Shown here: positions 8,250-15,964 of the stretch, in pieces
Layout of the letters: every line of letters starts with the position of its first letter
Numbering within the stretch: the first letter of the stretch is position 1
Notes under the pieces: model-generated
What the model was told of the DNA's origin: nothing
What the model saw: only the letters and a program-made list of their open reading frames with translations
Database searches by the model: none
Position numbers and translations under genes: made by a program
From: Myxococcus hansupus
GTDB lineage: Bacteria; Myxococcota; Myxococcia; Myxococcales; Myxococcaceae
Length of the DNA: 64,000 nucleotides
Reading direction: 5' to 3'
NCBI RefSeq assembly: GCF_000280925.3
Contig: NZ_CP012109.1
Location: 6,964,501-7,028,500 of the forward strand

Positions 8250-10112
8250 GTGGACCACCGATTTCAAGTCAGCCTCCGCGGGGTCATCGACCTCCTGTCT
8301 CACCACCTGTACAGCTCCCCGGGCGTCTACGTACGCGAGCTGCTCCAGAACGCCACCGATGCCATCCGCGCCCGCCAGCGCCTGGAGCCCGGCCACGCGG
8401 GCACCGTCCACCTGGAACTGATGGAGAAGCAGGACGGCAGCCCGCCCACCCTGCTCTTCACGGACGACGGCGTGGGGCTGACCGAGGACGAAATCCACCG
8501 CTTCCTGGCCACCATCGGTGAGTCCTCCAAGCGGGAGGCCCTGGAAGCCCGCCGCAACGACTTCATCGGCCAGTTCGGCATCGGCCTGCTGTCGTGCTTC
8601 ATGGTGTGTGACGAGCTGCTGCTGGTGACGCGCTCGGCGCGCGGCGACGGGCGAACCCTGGAGTGGCGGGGCCGGCATGACGGCACGTACGCCGTACGGG
8701 AGTCCGAGCACCCGCTCGCCCAGCCCGGCACCCAGGTCTTCCTGGTGGCGCGCCCGGACATGACGGACTGGTTCAACCCCACGCGCCTGCGCAGCCTCGC
8801 GGGCCACTACGGCGGCCTGCTGCCCTTCCCCATCCACCTCACCACGGACCAGGGCCGCGAGCGCATCGACACCAACGGCGCACCGTGGCGCCGCGAGTTC
8901 GACAGCGCGTCGGAGCGGCGCAAGGCCCTGCTCGCCTACGGGCGCGACCTGTTCGACACCGACTTCATCGACTGCATCCCGCTGCGCTCCACCGCGGGCG
9001 ACGTGGACGGCGTGGCCTTCGTGCTGCCCGCCTCGCCGCACTTCAACTCGCGGCAGAAGCACCGCGTGTACCTCAAGCACATGCTGCTGTCGGAGAGCGC
9101 GGAGAACCTGCTGCCGGAGTGGGCCTTCTTCGTGAAGTGCGTGGTGAACGCCAACGCGCTGCGCCCCACCGCCAGCCGCGAGTCCTTCTACGAGGACGAG
9201 GCGCTCGCCTCCGCGCGAGAGGCCCTGGGCCAGGGGCTGCGCGCCTACCTGATGGAGCTGGCCCGCGAGGACCCGCGCGCGCTCCAGCGGCTGATTGCCC
9301 TGCACGGCTTGAGCGTGAAGGCCCTGGCGCTGGATGACGACGACTTCTACCGGCTCGTCATCCACTGGCTGCCGTTCGAGACCTCGCTGGGGATGATGAC
9401 GCTGGCGGACTACCGGCGCGCGCACCCGCTGGTGCGCTACACGCCCACCATGGACGGCTTCCGGCAGATTGCCCAGGTGGCCGGCGCGCAGGGGCTGTGC
9501 ATCATCAACGCGGCGTACACGCACGACACGGCGCTGCTGGAGAAGCTGCCGCAGGTGCTGCCGGACGTGCAGGTGGAGCTCTTCTCCTCCTCGGACCTGC
9601 CCCAGAGCTTCGAGGAGCTCACGCTGGACGAGCGCGACGCCACCTTCCCGCTGCTGCGCGTGGCGGAGCGCGTGCTGGCGCCGTTCCGCTGCGGCGCGGT
9701 GGTGAAGAAGTTCTTCCCGGCGGAGGTGCCCACCCTCTACAGCTCGGACGCGGAGGGCGCCTTCCGGCGCGACGCGGAGCGGGCCCGCGAGGAGTCGGAT
9801 GACCTCTACGCGGGGGTGCTGGACGGGCTGATGGCGGCGGCGGGTGGCGAGCCCTCGCAGTTGTGCTTCAACCTCCACAACCCGGTGGTGCGCCGGCTGG
9901 CGGCGGTGTCGGACCGGGACTTGATGAAGCTGTCGGTGGAGATGCTCTACGTGCAGGCGCTGCTCCTGGGACACCACCCGTTGAACGCCCAGGAGATGGT
10001 GCTGCTGAACCAAGGGCTGCTCGGCCTCATCTCCGCGCAACTGGGAGGCGACCCGGGGCGCGGGGGTGGAGAAGGCAGCGGCGGCGGCGGCGGACCCCGG
10101 GGGTTGCACTGA
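8250..10112 (+). CDS. HSP90-family chaperone/ATPase
   Basis: This is a 620-residue member of the HSP90 family in the GHKL ATPase superfamily. The N-terminal nucleotide-binding domain shows the Bergerat-fold motifs ELLQNATDAI (residues 30-39, Asn34), FTDDGVGLTEDEI and GQFGIGLLSCFMV. The middle domain follows (DFIDCIPLRST, HFNSRQKHRVYLKHMLLSE). The protein is divergent from E. coli HtpG and resembles the short HSP90-like proteins also found in actinobacteria, so I give no htpG symbol. The C-terminus is Gly-rich. GTG start. Its stop overlaps the ATG of the next gene (TGATG), implying translational coupling to the TPR-like partner. Confidence 0.88.
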   Translation: MDHRFQVSLRGVIDLLSHHLYSSPGVYVRELLQNATDAIRARQRLEPGHAGTVHLELMEKQDGSPPTLLFTDDGVGLTEDEIHRFLATIGESSKREALEARRNDFIGQFGIGLLSCFMVCDELLLVTRSARGDGRTLEWRGRHDGTYAVRESEHPLAQPGTQVFLVARPDMTDWFNPTRLRSLAGHYGGLLPFPIHLTTDQGRERIDTNGAPWRREFDSASERRKALLAYGRDLFDTDFIDCIPLRSTAGDVDGVAFVLPASPHFNSRQKHRVYLKHMLLSESAENLLPEWAFFVKCVVNANALRPTASRESFYEDEALASAREALGQGLRAYLMELAREDPRALQRLIALHGLSVKALALDDDDFYRLVIHWLPFETSLGMMTLADYRRAHPLVRYTPTMDGFRQIAQVAGAQGLCIINAAYTHDTALLEKLPQVLPDVQVELFSSSDLPQSFEELTLDERDATFPLLRVAERVLAPFRCGAVVKKFFPAEVPTLYSSDAEGAFRRDAERAREESDDLYAGVLDGLMAAAGGEPSQLCFNLHNPVVRRLAAVSDRDLMKLSVEMLYVQALLLGHHPLNAQEMVLLNQGLLGLISAQLGGDPGRGGGEGSGGGGGPRGLH

Positions 10113-11239
10113 TGGCCGGTGATTGGCGCGAGCAGGTCGAGGCGCTCCTCGATGAAGCCCTCGGGCTCTCCGAGGGCGAGAGCAAGGTTCGCCTGCTGGA
10201 GGAGGCCGTCCGGCTGGCGGACACGCACAAGGACGTGGGCCTCGGCTACCGGATGCGCGATGCCCTCATCGACGCGGCCACCTTCGGAGGCTTCCCGGAC
10301 AAGGCGCTGGTCGCCTTCGCGTGGTGCCGGGGCCAGCAGAAGAAGGACCCCAAGCGCTTCGACCCGGAGGAGATGCTCTGGAAGCAGAAGTGGGTGGTGG
10401 GGCGCATCAAGGAGTTCCCACACATCTCCCGCAAGCAGATCACCGACGCGTTGGAGGACGTGGAGCAGTGCTACAAGGCCTCGGACTCGGGCGTGCGCGC
10501 GGTGCTGAAGCTGCGCTACCAGGCCGCGCGGGAGATGGGTGACGCCGCCGAGGAAGTGGAGCGGCTGTGGAACCTGTGGCTGGAGGCGCGCCGCGACCAC
10601 CTCACCGACTGCCGCGTGTGCGAGCTGGACGACGAGCTGGACCACCACGTCGACAAGGGCGAGTGGAAGCAGGTGCTGCAGAAGGCCCGGCCCATCCTGG
10701 ATGGCCGCAAGTCCTGCGCGGAGATTCCGCACCTCACGCTGGGCACGGTGCTCTACCCGCTGTTCAAGCTGGGCGAGCTGGAGCAGGCGCGGGAGGCGCA
10801 CCGCCGCGGCTACGCGATGATTTCGAAGAACCGCGAGTTCCTCTCCACCGTCGGCGAGCACATCGAGTTCCTGGTGCTGACCGACAACCTCTCGCGCGGA
10901 CTGACGCTGCTGGAGAAGCACCTGGGCTGGGCGTTGGACCACCCGAGCTACCGGGACCGCTTCACCTTCTACACGGCCGCCGCGCTCCTGCTGGAGCGGC
11001 TGCTGGCCGCCGGGGACCGGGACGTCATCAGCCTGCGGCTGCCCAAGGCCTATCCCGAGTACACGGCGGACGGCGGCTACCCGGTCCGCGCCCTGCACGC
11101 GTGGATGCAGGGACAGGCGCGGGACATCGCGAACCGGTTCGACAACCGGAATGGCACGGACCGGTTCGCGAAGCTGCTGGCGCGCAACCAGGTGCTGGCG
11201 AGCGAGGTCCGGCCCTTCCCCATCGACTCGAAGAAGTGA
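10112..11239 (+). CDS. TPR-like helical partner of the HSP90 protein
   Basis: This is a 375-residue, all-helical protein with no signal peptide and no transmembrane segment. It has short helical hairpins (EAVRLADTHKDVGLGYRMRD; LGELEQAREAHRRGYAMISK) typical of degenerate tetratricopeptide repeats. The start codon overlaps the HSP90-like stop codon, so the two are almost certainly made together. As I recall, HSP90-like genes in some actinobacteria also lie next to TPR genes. A co-chaperone or client-recruiting role is an inference; the exact function is unknown. Confidence 0.7.
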   Translation: MAGDWREQVEALLDEALGLSEGESKVRLLEEAVRLADTHKDVGLGYRMRDALIDAATFGGFPDKALVAFAWCRGQQKKDPKRFDPEEMLWKQKWVVGRIKEFPHISRKQITDALEDVEQCYKASDSGVRAVLKLRYQAAREMGDAAEEVERLWNLWLEARRDHLTDCRVCELDDELDHHVDKGEWKQVLQKARPILDGRKSCAEIPHLTLGTVLYPLFKLGELEQAREAHRRGYAMISKNREFLSTVGEHIEFLVLTDNLSRGLTLLEKHLGWALDHPSYRDRFTFYTAAALLLERLLAAGDRDVISLRLPKAYPEYTADGGYPVRALHAWMQGQARDIANRFDNRNGTDRFAKLLARNQVLASEVRPFPIDSKK

Positions 11240-11254
11240 CCGGCCCCGGCGCCC

Positions 11255-13597
11255 TCAGCGCTTGAGCTTGCTGAACGGGTTGTTGAACGGCTCCGGGCCC
11301 TTCTTCTCACCCGAGCTGGCGGGGCCCTTCGGCGGAGGACCGGGGGGCCGCGCGCCCTGACGCGGGCCACCACCGCCCCGGTCCGTCATCCGCCCCGCGC
11401 CCGTGGCTCCTCCCACGGCGGGCCGGCCCGACGGCTGCGGCGCGCCGCCCTCCTGCACCGCGCGCACGGAGAGCGCCAGCCGCTTGCGCGCCAGGTCCAC
11501 CGTGAGCACGCGCACCGTCAGCCGGTCTCCCACCTTCACCACTTCGGAGGGGTCCTTCACGAAGCGCGTGGAGATTTGCGACACGTGGACCAGGCCGTCC
11601 TGGTGCACGCCCACGTCCACGAAGGCGCCGAACGCGGTGACGTTCGTCACCACGCCCTGGAGCACCATGCCCTCCTTCACGTCCTCCAGCGAGCGCAGGT
11701 CCTCGCGGAGCTGGGGCGCGGTGAAGTCGCCACGCGGATCTCGGCTGGGCTTCTCCAGCTCCGCCAGGATGTCCTTCAACGTCAGCTCGCCCAGGTCGGC
11801 GCCCAGGTAGCGCTTCGGGTCGATTTTGCGCACCAGCTCGGCGTTGCCCACCAGCGCGCCCACCGCCACGCCCAGGTCCTTCGCCATGCGCTCCACCACG
11901 GCGTAGCGCTCCGGGTGCACGGCGCTCGCGTCCAGCGGCTCGCTGCCGCGCACGCGCAGGAAGCCCGCGGCCTGTTCGAAGGTCTTGGGCCCCAGGCCGC
12001 TGACCTTGAGCAGCTCGCGCCGGGTGGTGAAGCGGCCCTTCGCCGCGCGGTGCGCCACCAGCTTCTTCGCCAGCGACGGCCCCACGCCGGACACGTGCTC
12101 CAGGAGCTGCGGCGACGCGGTGTTCACATCCACGCCCACCGCGTTGACGCACGAGTCCACCACCTCGCCCAGCTTCTTCTTGAGCAGGCCCTGGTCCACG
12201 TCGTGCTGGTACTGCCCCACGCCAATGCTCTTGGGGTCGATCTTCACCAGCTCCGCCAGCGGGTCCTGGAGCCGCCGGCCAATGGACACCGCGCCGCGCA
12301 GGCTGACGTCCAGGTCCGGGAACTCGTCACGCGCCACCTCGGAGGCCGAGTAGATGGACGCGCCCTGCTCGCTCACCGACACCACCGGCGTCTGGGAGCC
12401 CAGGGCCTTCAGCGTGTCGCGCGCGAACACCTCCGCCTCGCGGCTGCCCGTGCCGTTGCCCACGGCGATGAGCTCCGGCTTGTGCTTCTGCACCACCGCG
12501 GCCAGCAGCTTCGCCGCGCGGGCCCGCTCGTCCGCGCCCCGCTCCGAGTAGAGCGTCACCGTCTCCACCACCTTGCCGGTGACGTCCATCATCGCCAGCT
12601 TGGTGCCCGTGCGCAGGCCCGGGTCCAGGGCCAGCACGGCGCGCGCGCCCGCGGGCGGCGCGAGCAGCAGGTGCCGCAGATTCTCACCGAAGACACCGAT
12701 GGCCTGCTTGTCCGCGCGCTCCTTCAGCTCCGCGCGCAGCTCCGCCTCCAGCGAGGGGCCCATCAGCCGGTCCCAACTGTCCTCCACCGCGGCGCGCAGC
12801 TCCTGCGCGAAGAGCGACTGAGGCTTCGTCACCACCCGCCCGGAGAGGAAGCTCTTCACCTCGTCATCCGGCAGGGAGAGCTTCACCTTGAGCACGCCCT
12901 CCTCCTCGCCGCGCAGCAGGGCCAGCACGCGGTGCGAGGGGGCCTGGGTCAGCGGCTCCTCGTGGCCGTAGTAGTTCTCGAACTTGGTCGTCTCGCCCTT
13001 CTTGGCCGGCACCACGTCCGAGCGGACCGTGCCCCGGCGGGCGCTCATCTCACGGGCCTCGCGGCGCAGGCCGGCGTCCTCGGCCACGCGCTCGGCGCAG
13101 ATGTCCCGCGCGCCCGCGAGCGCCACGGCCTGGTCCGGCACATCCTTCTCCGGATTGATGTAGGGCCGCACGCGCGAGGCCACGTCCTCGCCGCGCCGGC
13201 CGTCCTGCTTCCACAGCAGGTCCGCCAGCGGCTCCAGCCCCCGCTCCCGCGCGATGGCGGCGCGCGTACGGCGCTTGGGCTTGTAGGGGAGGTAGAGGTC
13301 CTCCAGCTCGGTGCGCGTCTTCGCCGCCTTCAGCGCCTTGGACAGCTCCGGCGTCAGCTTCCCCTGCTCCTCGATGGAGCGGAGGATGGTGTCGCGGCGG
13401 GCATCCAATTCAGCGCGCTCGGTGGCCCGGTCGAGGATGGTCTGAATCTGGACTTCGTCCAGACCGCCGGTGACCTCCTTGCGGTAGCGCGCGATGAAGG
13501 GAACCGTGGCTCCGTCCTCCTGCAACGCGAGGGTCCGGTCCACCTGCTCGGGCCTCAGGCCCAGCTCCTGGGAAAGCTCAGCGGCGTAGGGATGCAT
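11255..13597 (-). CDS. tex: Tex-family RNA-binding transcription accessory protein
   Basis: This is a 780-residue Tex protein, a nucleic-acid-binding factor that associates with the transcription machinery. Domains in order: N-terminal Tex_N helical region (about 1-190), YqgF/RNase H-like domain (about 320-450, with VLALDPGLRTGTKLAMMD), helix-hairpin-helix pair (about 490-560, with SGVGPSLAKKLVAHR) and an S1 RNA-binding domain (about 640-710, with VTNVTAFGAFVDVGVHQDG). A low-complexity Gly/Pro-rich tail of about 70 residues follows and ends in FNNPFSKLKR; such tails are variable. The ATG at 13597 has no strong ribosome binding site. Confidence 0.95.
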   Translation of the reverse strand: MHPYAAELSQELGLRPEQVDRTLALQEDGATVPFIARYRKEVTGGLDEVQIQTILDRATERAELDARRDTILRSIEEQGKLTPELSKALKAAKTRTELEDLYLPYKPKRRTRAAIARERGLEPLADLLWKQDGRRGEDVASRVRPYINPEKDVPDQAVALAGARDICAERVAEDAGLRREAREMSARRGTVRSDVVPAKKGETTKFENYYGHEEPLTQAPSHRVLALLRGEEEGVLKVKLSLPDDEVKSFLSGRVVTKPQSLFAQELRAAVEDSWDRLMGPSLEAELRAELKERADKQAIGVFGENLRHLLLAPPAGARAVLALDPGLRTGTKLAMMDVTGKVVETVTLYSERGADERARAAKLLAAVVQKHKPELIAVGNGTGSREAEVFARDTLKALGSQTPVVSVSEQGASIYSASEVARDEFPDLDVSLRGAVSIGRRLQDPLAELVKIDPKSIGVGQYQHDVDQGLLKKKLGEVVDSCVNAVGVDVNTASPQLLEHVSGVGPSLAKKLVAHRAAKGRFTTRRELLKVSGLGPKTFEQAAGFLRVRGSEPLDASAVHPERYAVVERMAKDLGVAVGALVGNAELVRKIDPKRYLGADLGELTLKDILAELEKPSRDPRGDFTAPQLREDLRSLEDVKEGMVLQGVVTNVTAFGAFVDVGVHQDGLVHVSQISTRFVKDPSEVVKVGDRLTVRVLTVDLARKRLALSVRAVQEGGAPQPSGRPAVGGATGAGRMTDRGGGGPRQGARPPGPPPKGPASSGEKKGPEPFNNPFSKLKR

Positions 13598-13690
13598 GGC
13601 GCCGCTTCTATAACCCGCCCCCCACGCTGCTCCCAGAGACCGGCCGTTCGAAGCGCTCAGCCACCAACGGATGCCACGCCCTCGCGTCCC

Positions 13691-14242
13691 TCATCCGAGC
13701 GACGCGCGCCGCAGCTCCCACTCGGGCCGGAGCAGGCCCCAGATTTGCTGGTCCCTGCGCTGCCCCTGGAACAGGCAGTGCGCGCGCAGCGTCCCCTCCA
13801 ACGCAAAGCCCAGCTTGCGCGCCACGCCTTGCGAGCCGACGTTCTCCACCAGCGTCGTGAGCCACACCCGGTCGAGGTACGGCAGCGTGAAGAGCTGCTC
13901 CAGCATCAGCGCCACGGCGCGCGTGCAGAGGCCTTGGCCGTGGTACGCGTCCGCCATCATGTAGCCCAGCTCGACGCGGCCGTGGACGCGGGACAACTCC
14001 CTCGCGGAGACCGTCCCCGCGAGCTGACCCTCCACCTCCACGAACCACCGGAAGCTCCGGGCCCGGGGCTCACCCAACACGCCCGCCTCCAGGATGCGCC
14101 GCAGGAGCAGCTCCCGCGTGTCCTCGTCCGTGTCCACGAAACGCCGCGCACCGGGCGCCGCGCGCATCTCCAGCCAGAAGTCCACGTGCTCCGGCCGGGC
14201 GGGGACGATTCGGACCTGGGATTCGGGAGCAACGGGCGCCAT
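13691..14242 (-). CDS. GNAT-family N-acetyltransferase (RimJ/RimL-like)
   Basis: This is a 183-residue single-domain acetyltransferase of the GNAT superfamily. The substrate-side beta strand (RSFRWFVEVEGQLAGTVSA) is followed by the acetyl-CoA-binding strand-loop-helix (GRVELGYMMADAYHGQGLCTRAVALMLEQLF), here with G-x-G-L in place of the full Q/RxxGxG/A. The late motif VENVGSQGVARKLGF is typical of the RimJ/RimL ribosomal-protein or small-molecule acetyltransferase subgroup. The acceptor cannot be told from sequence. It lies upstream of tex on the same strand, 93 bases away. Confidence 0.88.
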   Translation of the reverse strand: MAPVAPESQVRIVPARPEHVDFWLEMRAAPGARRFVDTDEDTRELLLRRILEAGVLGEPRARSFRWFVEVEGQLAGTVSARELSRVHGRVELGYMMADAYHGQGLCTRAVALMLEQLFTLPYLDRVWLTTLVENVGSQGVARKLGFALEGTLRAHCLFQGQRRDQQIWGLLRPEWELRRASLG

Positions 14243-14329
14243 GCCGCGCTTCTAGCGCGCCACCTGCCGTGGCGCCTCCCGGAATTCCCGAGCCCCACCT
14301 CGCGCATCACCCCTGGGGGCAAAGACAAA

Positions 14330-14357
14330 CCGCGGGCCCCTCTCGGAGGGCCCGCGG
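14330..14357 (-). terminator. terminator after the precursor gene array
   Basis: Arms CCGCGGGCCC (14330-14339) and GGGCCCGCGG (14348-14357) form a perfect 10-base stem. In the minus-strand transcript it is followed by TTTGTCTTT. It lies 29 bases after the stop of the last precursor gene, so it should end that transcript. Confidence 0.8.
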
Positions 14358-14386
14358 CTTGATTGAAACAAACGCTTCGCGACGCG

Positions 14387-14557
14387 TTACAGCATGTCCT
14401 CAATGATTTCCTTCGTGAGGATGGTCAGCGGAACGGTGACGGTGACGGCCGGCGTCGTACCACCGACGGCGCCATCCAACTGGTTCAGCTCCGCGGTATC
14501 GAGCTGGCGCAGCGTTTCCTTCTGGAGCAACGGCTTCTTCGCGGCGTGTGCACTCAT
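14387..14557 (-). CDS. Cys-free lanthipeptide-like precursor peptide 1
   Basis: A 56-residue small gene. The leader is MSAHAAKKPLLQKETLRQLD, followed by TAELNQLDGAVGG ending in a double glycine at 32-33. The core is Thr-rich: TTPAVTVTVPLTI, then LTKEIIEDML. The leader motif KKxxLxKETLRxLD...LDGAVGG resembles class I lanthipeptide/GG leaders recognised by LanB and C39 peptidases. The core has 6 Thr and no Ser or Cys, so a thioether ring is impossible. AAGGAG lies 8 bases before the ATG. The leader DNA is almost identical to precursor 2. A strong terminator follows. Confidence 0.85.
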   Translation of the reverse strand: MSAHAAKKPLLQKETLRQLDTAELNQLDGAVGGTTPAVTVTVPLTILTKEIIEDML

Positions 14558-14593
14558 TCTAGGAACTCCTTGTCTGGGAGAAGGCGCTACCGC

Positions 14594-14615
14594 GTGCCGA
14601 CTGAGACATCGGCAC
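14594..14615 (-). other. hairpin between precursor genes 2 and 1
   Basis: Arms GTGCCGA (14594-14600) and TCGGCAC (14609-14615) with an 8-base loop lie between the precursor 2 stop and the precursor 1 ribosome binding site. There is no T-run. It may be an RNA-stability or attenuation element. A weaker version is seen at the equivalent place upstream of precursor 2 (about 14856-14877). Confidence 0.45.
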
Positions 14616-14649
14616 GATTCATCATCGAGAACAACCGCTGCGCGGCGCG

Positions 14650-14817
14650 TTACTTCTCGAGAATACGCGTGGTGAGCTCGACCACCGGACGGGTGAGGAC
14701 AATGACCGTGGGCGTAATACCTCCCACGGCGCCATCCAACTGGTTCAGCTCCGCGGTATCGAGCTGGCGCAGCGTTTCCTTCCGGAGCAACGGCTTCTTC
14801 GAGGACTGTGCAGTCAT
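14650..14817 (-). CDS. Cys-free lanthipeptide-like precursor peptide 2
   Basis: A 55-residue precursor. The leader MTAQSSKKPLLRKETLRQLD, then TAELNQLDGAVGG, ends in a double glycine at 32-33. The core is ITPTVIVLTRPVVELTTRIL followed by EK. It has no Cys and no Ser; the Thr residues are the only likely dehydration sites. It has the same TP dipeptide after the first core residue as precursors 1 and 3-6. AAGGAG precedes the ATG at the same spacing as precursor 1, with an almost identical upstream sequence, so it is a recent paralogue. A 31-residue in-frame upstream extension is not part of the gene. Confidence 0.87.
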   Translation of the reverse strand: MTAQSSKKPLLRKETLRQLDTAELNQLDGAVGGITPTVIVLTRPVVELTTRILEK

Positions 14818-14968
14818 TCTAGGAACTCCTTGTCTGGGAGAAGGCACTACCGCGCACCGACTGATACATCGGCACGGGCACAGCATCGCCTCGACACACT
14901 CGAAGGCACCTGGCCAGCAGCCTCGAGGCTGCGACCCAACGCGTCGAGACGTCCTTGCGAACGGCGGT

Positions 14969-15145
14969 TCAGCCCTCGCCAGAGTCGCGCGTCATCGCCA
15001 CCGTGGCGGCAATCACAAGCGTCGCGGAGACGATGGTGGGCGTGATACCTCCCACGGCCCCCTCCAACTGCCCGAGTTGCGCGGTATCGAGCTGGCGCAG
15101 CGTTTCCTTCCGGAGCAACGGCTTCTTCGCGGCCTGAGCACTCAT
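14969..15145 (-). CDS. Cys-free lanthipeptide-like precursor peptide 3
   Basis: A 58-residue precursor that short-ORF filters can miss. The leader is MSAQAAKKPLLRKETLRQLD then TAQLGQLEGAVGG (double glycine at 32-33). The core is ITPTIVSATLVIAATVAMTR followed by DSGEG. It contains Thr and Ser but no Cys. The end of the core is more polar than in precursors 1 and 2. GGAG lies upstream of the ATG. The leader DNA closely matches precursors 1 and 2, placing it in the same KKPLL subgroup. No terminator-like hairpin was noticed immediately after its stop. Confidence 0.83.
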   Translation of the reverse strand: MSAQAAKKPLLRKETLRQLDTAQLGQLEGAVGGITPTIVSATLVIAATVAMTRDSGEG

Positions 15146-15249
15146 TCTGGCGTCTCCATGTCTCGAGGTGTGAGCGACACCGTGCCGCGAACAACCAGCA
15201 CGGCTCGAGCAGGATAGCCCAGCTAAAGTTTTCCAATCAAGCGGCAGGC

Positions 15250-15293
15250 GGTTTTTCAGGACAATCGGTCAACAACCGACACTCTGAAAAACC
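15250..15293 (-). terminator. hairpin upstream of precursor 3
   Basis: Arms GGTTTTTCAG (15250-15259) and CTGAAAAACC (15284-15293) form a perfect 10-base stem. A second internal stem TCGGT/ACCGA (15265-15269 with 15275-15279) sits in the loop. It lies between the precursor 4 stop and the precursor 3 start on the minus strand. With the next hairpin it probably separates the 3-2-1 gene group from the 6-5-4 group. Confidence 0.55.
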
Positions 15294-15313
15294 ACCCGCC
15301 AGGTACCGCGAGC

Positions 15314-15360
15314 CGGGGACTGAAACACCCGGAGACCCGAAGGCTCCGGAGCAGTCCCCG
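15314..15360 (-). terminator. hairpin immediately after precursor 4
   Basis: Outer arms CGGGGACTG (15314-15322) and CAGTCCCCG (15352-15360) enclose inner arms CCGGAG (15329-15334) and CTCCGG (15344-15349). It starts 6 bases beyond the precursor 4 stop codon. No T-run follows, but its position fits a transcription terminator or 3'-end stabiliser. Confidence 0.6.
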
Positions 15361-15366
15361 TTACCA

Positions 15367-15528
15367 CTAGTCGTTGGCCATGATGGTGATGGTGAGCCCG
15401 ATGATGACACCGACACAAAGGGGCGTGCTCCCACCGACCGCGCCGTCCAGTTGAGCCAGTTGCGACGAATCAATCTGACGCAGCGTTTCCTTCTTGAGGG
15501 ACAGCTTCTTGGCAGCCTGAACGTTCAT
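15367..15528 (-). CDS. lanthipeptide-like precursor peptide 4 (the only one with Cys)
   Basis: A 53-residue precursor. The leader is MNVQAAKKLSLKKETLRQID then SSQLAQLDGAVGG (double glycine at 32-33). The short 20-residue core is STPLCVGVIIGLTITIMAND. Cys37 is the single cysteine in the whole precursor set; Ser34 and Thr35 lie just upstream and Thr46 and Thr48 downstream, so one thioether ring is formally possible. AGGAG precedes the ATG. Its leader is nearly the same as that of precursor 5 (KKLSLKKETLRQID), a second subgroup. A strong hairpin follows the stop codon. Confidence 0.85.
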   Translation of the reverse strand: MNVQAAKKLSLKKETLRQIDSSQLAQLDGAVGGSTPLCVGVIIGLTITIMAND

Positions 15529-15605
15529 CTTGATGACTCCTGTCGTGGGGGTGAAACGCAAGACATCACCGCGAACCGCGGCATGATGGACACTGCCCGA
15601 GACCT

Positions 15606-15626
15606 GGATGGCCTTTCGGCCATTCC
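15606..15626 (-). other. small hairpin after precursor 5
   Basis: GGATGGCC and GGCCATTCC pair around a TTTC loop, with one bulged base. It lies just past the precursor 5 stop (15629) on the minus strand, in the same relative position as the hairpins after precursors 4, 6 and 7. Confidence 0.45.
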
Positions 15627-15628
15627 GG

Positions 15629-15796
15629 TCACTTGTCGCTGGCGTCGATGAGGGTCCGCCCGATGGTATAACCAATCGTGACGGGAATGATGGTGAAGGG
15701 CGTCGTACCGCCAACCGCGCCATCAAGCTGGGCCGCATCAATCTGACGCAGCGTTTCCTTCTTGAGGGATAACTTCTTCGGAGGCTGAACGTTCAT
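15629..15796 (-). CDS. Cys-free lanthipeptide-like precursor peptide 5
   Basis: A 55-residue precursor. The leader MNVQPPKKLSLKKETLRQID then AAQLDGAVGG is three residues shorter than in its paralogues, with the double glycine at 29-30. The core is TTPFTIIPVTIGYTIGRTLI followed by DASDK, with six Thr and no Cys. The deletion removes one turn just before the cleavage motif, which could affect leader recognition. Only a weak GGA lies upstream, so translation may be lower than for precursor 4. The leader is otherwise almost identical to precursor 4. Upstream in-frame codons are not supported by a start. Confidence 0.84.
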   Translation of the reverse strand: MNVQPPKKLSLKKETLRQIDAAQLDGAVGGTTPFTIIPVTIGYTIGRTLIDASDK

Positions 15797-15910
15797 CTTG
15801 ATGATTCCAATCGTGAGTTGGGAACACAAGACATCACCGCATTTCGCGGTACAACGAACCCTAGCTCAAGCACTTTTGAAACCACAAGCCGAGCACCACG
15901 CATTGGGGAT

Positions 15911-15941
15911 TGGCGTCATCAAGCAGTCTTTGATGACACCA
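15911..15941 (-). other. hairpin after precursor 6
   Basis: TGGCGTCATCAA (15911-15922) pairs with TTGATGACACCA (15930-15941) over a 7-base loop, with one mismatched or wobble position in the 12-base stem. It lies 23 bases past the precursor 6 stop codon on the minus strand. No T-run follows. Confidence 0.5.
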
Positions 15942-15964
15942 GACATCACTCGTGACTCAATCCG

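Noticed and set aside
7263..10109. A 948-residue minus-strand open frame
   Set aside because: Only the 3' part (7263-8096) encodes the metallo-hydrolase. The rest is antisense to the HSP90-like gene and shows the Arg/His/Gln-rich composition of a GC-bias shadow.
11576..14362. A 928-residue plus-strand open frame
   Set aside because: It runs antisense to tex and the acetyltransferase, is composed of Arg/His/Leu repeats and has no domain similarity.
14650..14886. A longer 78-residue form of precursor 2 (and 72-residue form of precursor 6)
   Set aside because: The in-frame upstream extensions lack a ribosome binding site; the conserved AAGGAG/AAGGAAG spacing fits the shorter starts.
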